A DNA stretch of 64,000 nt, from positions 92,622 to 156,621 of the forward strand of contig JBFMDX010000009.1 in the NCBI GenBank assembly GCA_040753795.1. The letters run 5' to 3'. This DNA is from Thermodesulfobacteriota bacterium. Lineage in GTDB: Bacteria; Desulfobacterota; Desulfobacteria; Desulfobacterales; Desulfosudaceae. The notes beneath the pieces were generated by a model that was not told the origin of the DNA, ran no database searches, and saw only the letters and a program-made list of their open reading frames with translations. Shown piece after piece: positions 63,512-64,000 of this stretch (positions are counted from its first letter, which is position 1; each line of letters starts with the position of its first letter). Position numbers and translations under genes: made by a program.

Positions 63512-63550
63512 GCTGGGAGAACGGATTGCCCGTTCTCCCAGCTTTTTTTT
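63512..63550 (+). terminator. Terminator of groES-groEL
   Basis: GCTGGGAGAACG (63512-63523) pairs perfectly with CGTTCTCCCAGC (63531-63542), then eight T. Confidence 0.95.
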
Positions 63551-63552
63551 GT

Positions 63553-64000
63553 CGTCGCCGGGTATCGGCGTGTCCGCCTCCTTCGAGGATCCCCGGGAAT
63601 TTGCCCCTTTTCAAAGAAAGTAAAGCCCGCCTTTTGCAAGACGGGCTTTACCCCTGGTCCTCCCTGACCAGATAATCATTTCCCTCCTGGAAATGATCTG
63701 CTGCACGCCCGGCTTGAAGTTCTTCCCGCGCGGACGAATGATGGCCGTGTTCCCCCGCCGCCGCTGATTGCCGGCCGCGACTTGTCGCGTAAGAGGGATG
63801 TAAGACACACGGAATCTTGCCATTGAACTGCTTGCTGATTCGAGACGAGCAGGTGAACCTGCTCCGGCAGACAGGGGGTTGAGGGGCCTGCCATCTGCCA
63901 TCATCACCGTCGTCAGGAAAACACGCCATCAATAGCACAAACAGCGATTTTCATATTCATTGACTGAAGTCTTTTCTCCCCACCCTTCGGGTTTATGCTA
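63553..64000. other. No confident gene; hairpins and a possibly decayed minus-strand ORF
   Basis: About 450 bases. Three overlapping short minus-strand frames (63611-63938) contain hydrophobic SLFVLLMACF, which would continue as LTTVMMADGRP only after a frameshift near 63912. This looks like a decayed small exported protein, or is chance. Hairpins: GTAAAGCCCG/CGGGCTTTAC (63620-63651), probably a minus-strand terminator, and ATCATTTCC/GGAAATGAT (63675-63697). No homology is claimed. Confidence 0.3.

Overview
The window looks like a chromosomal stretch from a GC-rich anaerobe of the Desulfobacterota (deltaproteobacterial sulfate-reducer type). This is inferred from a tungsten-type aldehyde:ferredoxin oxidoreductase, a small 2[4Fe-4S] ferredoxin, pyruvate phosphate dikinase, an ADP-forming acyl-CoA synthetase, a zraP-type sigma-54 system, and a gluconate of gene fusions seen in that group. 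No 16S rRNA is present, so the assignment is by gene content only.

Layout. 1-13.2 kb holds a truncated XRE regulator with a perfect operator, tmk, a cysteine synthase/cysteinyl-tRNA-synthetase-like fusion, a ferredoxin, a lactate-racemase-like protein, ogt, a very large fusion of an endonuclease-Q-like PHP domain to a UvrD helicase, and a class A penicillin-binding protein. 14.33-21.80 kb is a compact integrative element in the 3' end of a tRNA-Gln gene. It has 48-bp direct repeats as attachment sites, a tyrosine integrase, repeated decamers that look like integrase arm sites at both ends, a TumE/TumA-like toxin-antitoxin pair, two related unknown genes, an AlpA-like HTH protein, a Cys-rich protein, a DUF3987 replication-type ATPase and a lipoprotein. 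It also replaces the tRNA terminator: the original one now lies orphaned beyond the left end.

21.9-35.5 kb returns to housekeeping genes: gltX just upstream of the tRNA, an AOR, then a long operon-like run rpmF-fabG-acpP-glyA-dCMP deaminase-nrdR-ribD-ribE-ribBA-ribH-nusB-trpB2-MBL hydrolase (fatty-acid, one-carbon, nucleotide and riboflavin synthesis). 35.6-41.6 kb has envelope genes (FKBP isomerase, TPR protein, DUF748/AsmA-like giant). 41.6-43.1 kb is a small accessory island: a 210-bp palindromic MITE-like element and a HigBA toxin-antitoxin module between 55-bp direct repeats.

43.2-64 kb contains an Hsp70 homologue, an ADP-forming acyl-CoA synthetase behind a clear palindromic operator, ppdK with a near-consensus promoter, a GAF-containing PilB/GspE ATPase, a GerMN protein, an EF-G, a complete ZraP/ZraS/ZraR-like envelope-stress unit with a textbook sigma-54 promoter, a cold-shock protein and groES-groEL. 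Tandem GGGGTC-type octamers recur at five places, and at two of them they encode the C-terminal tail of a protein.
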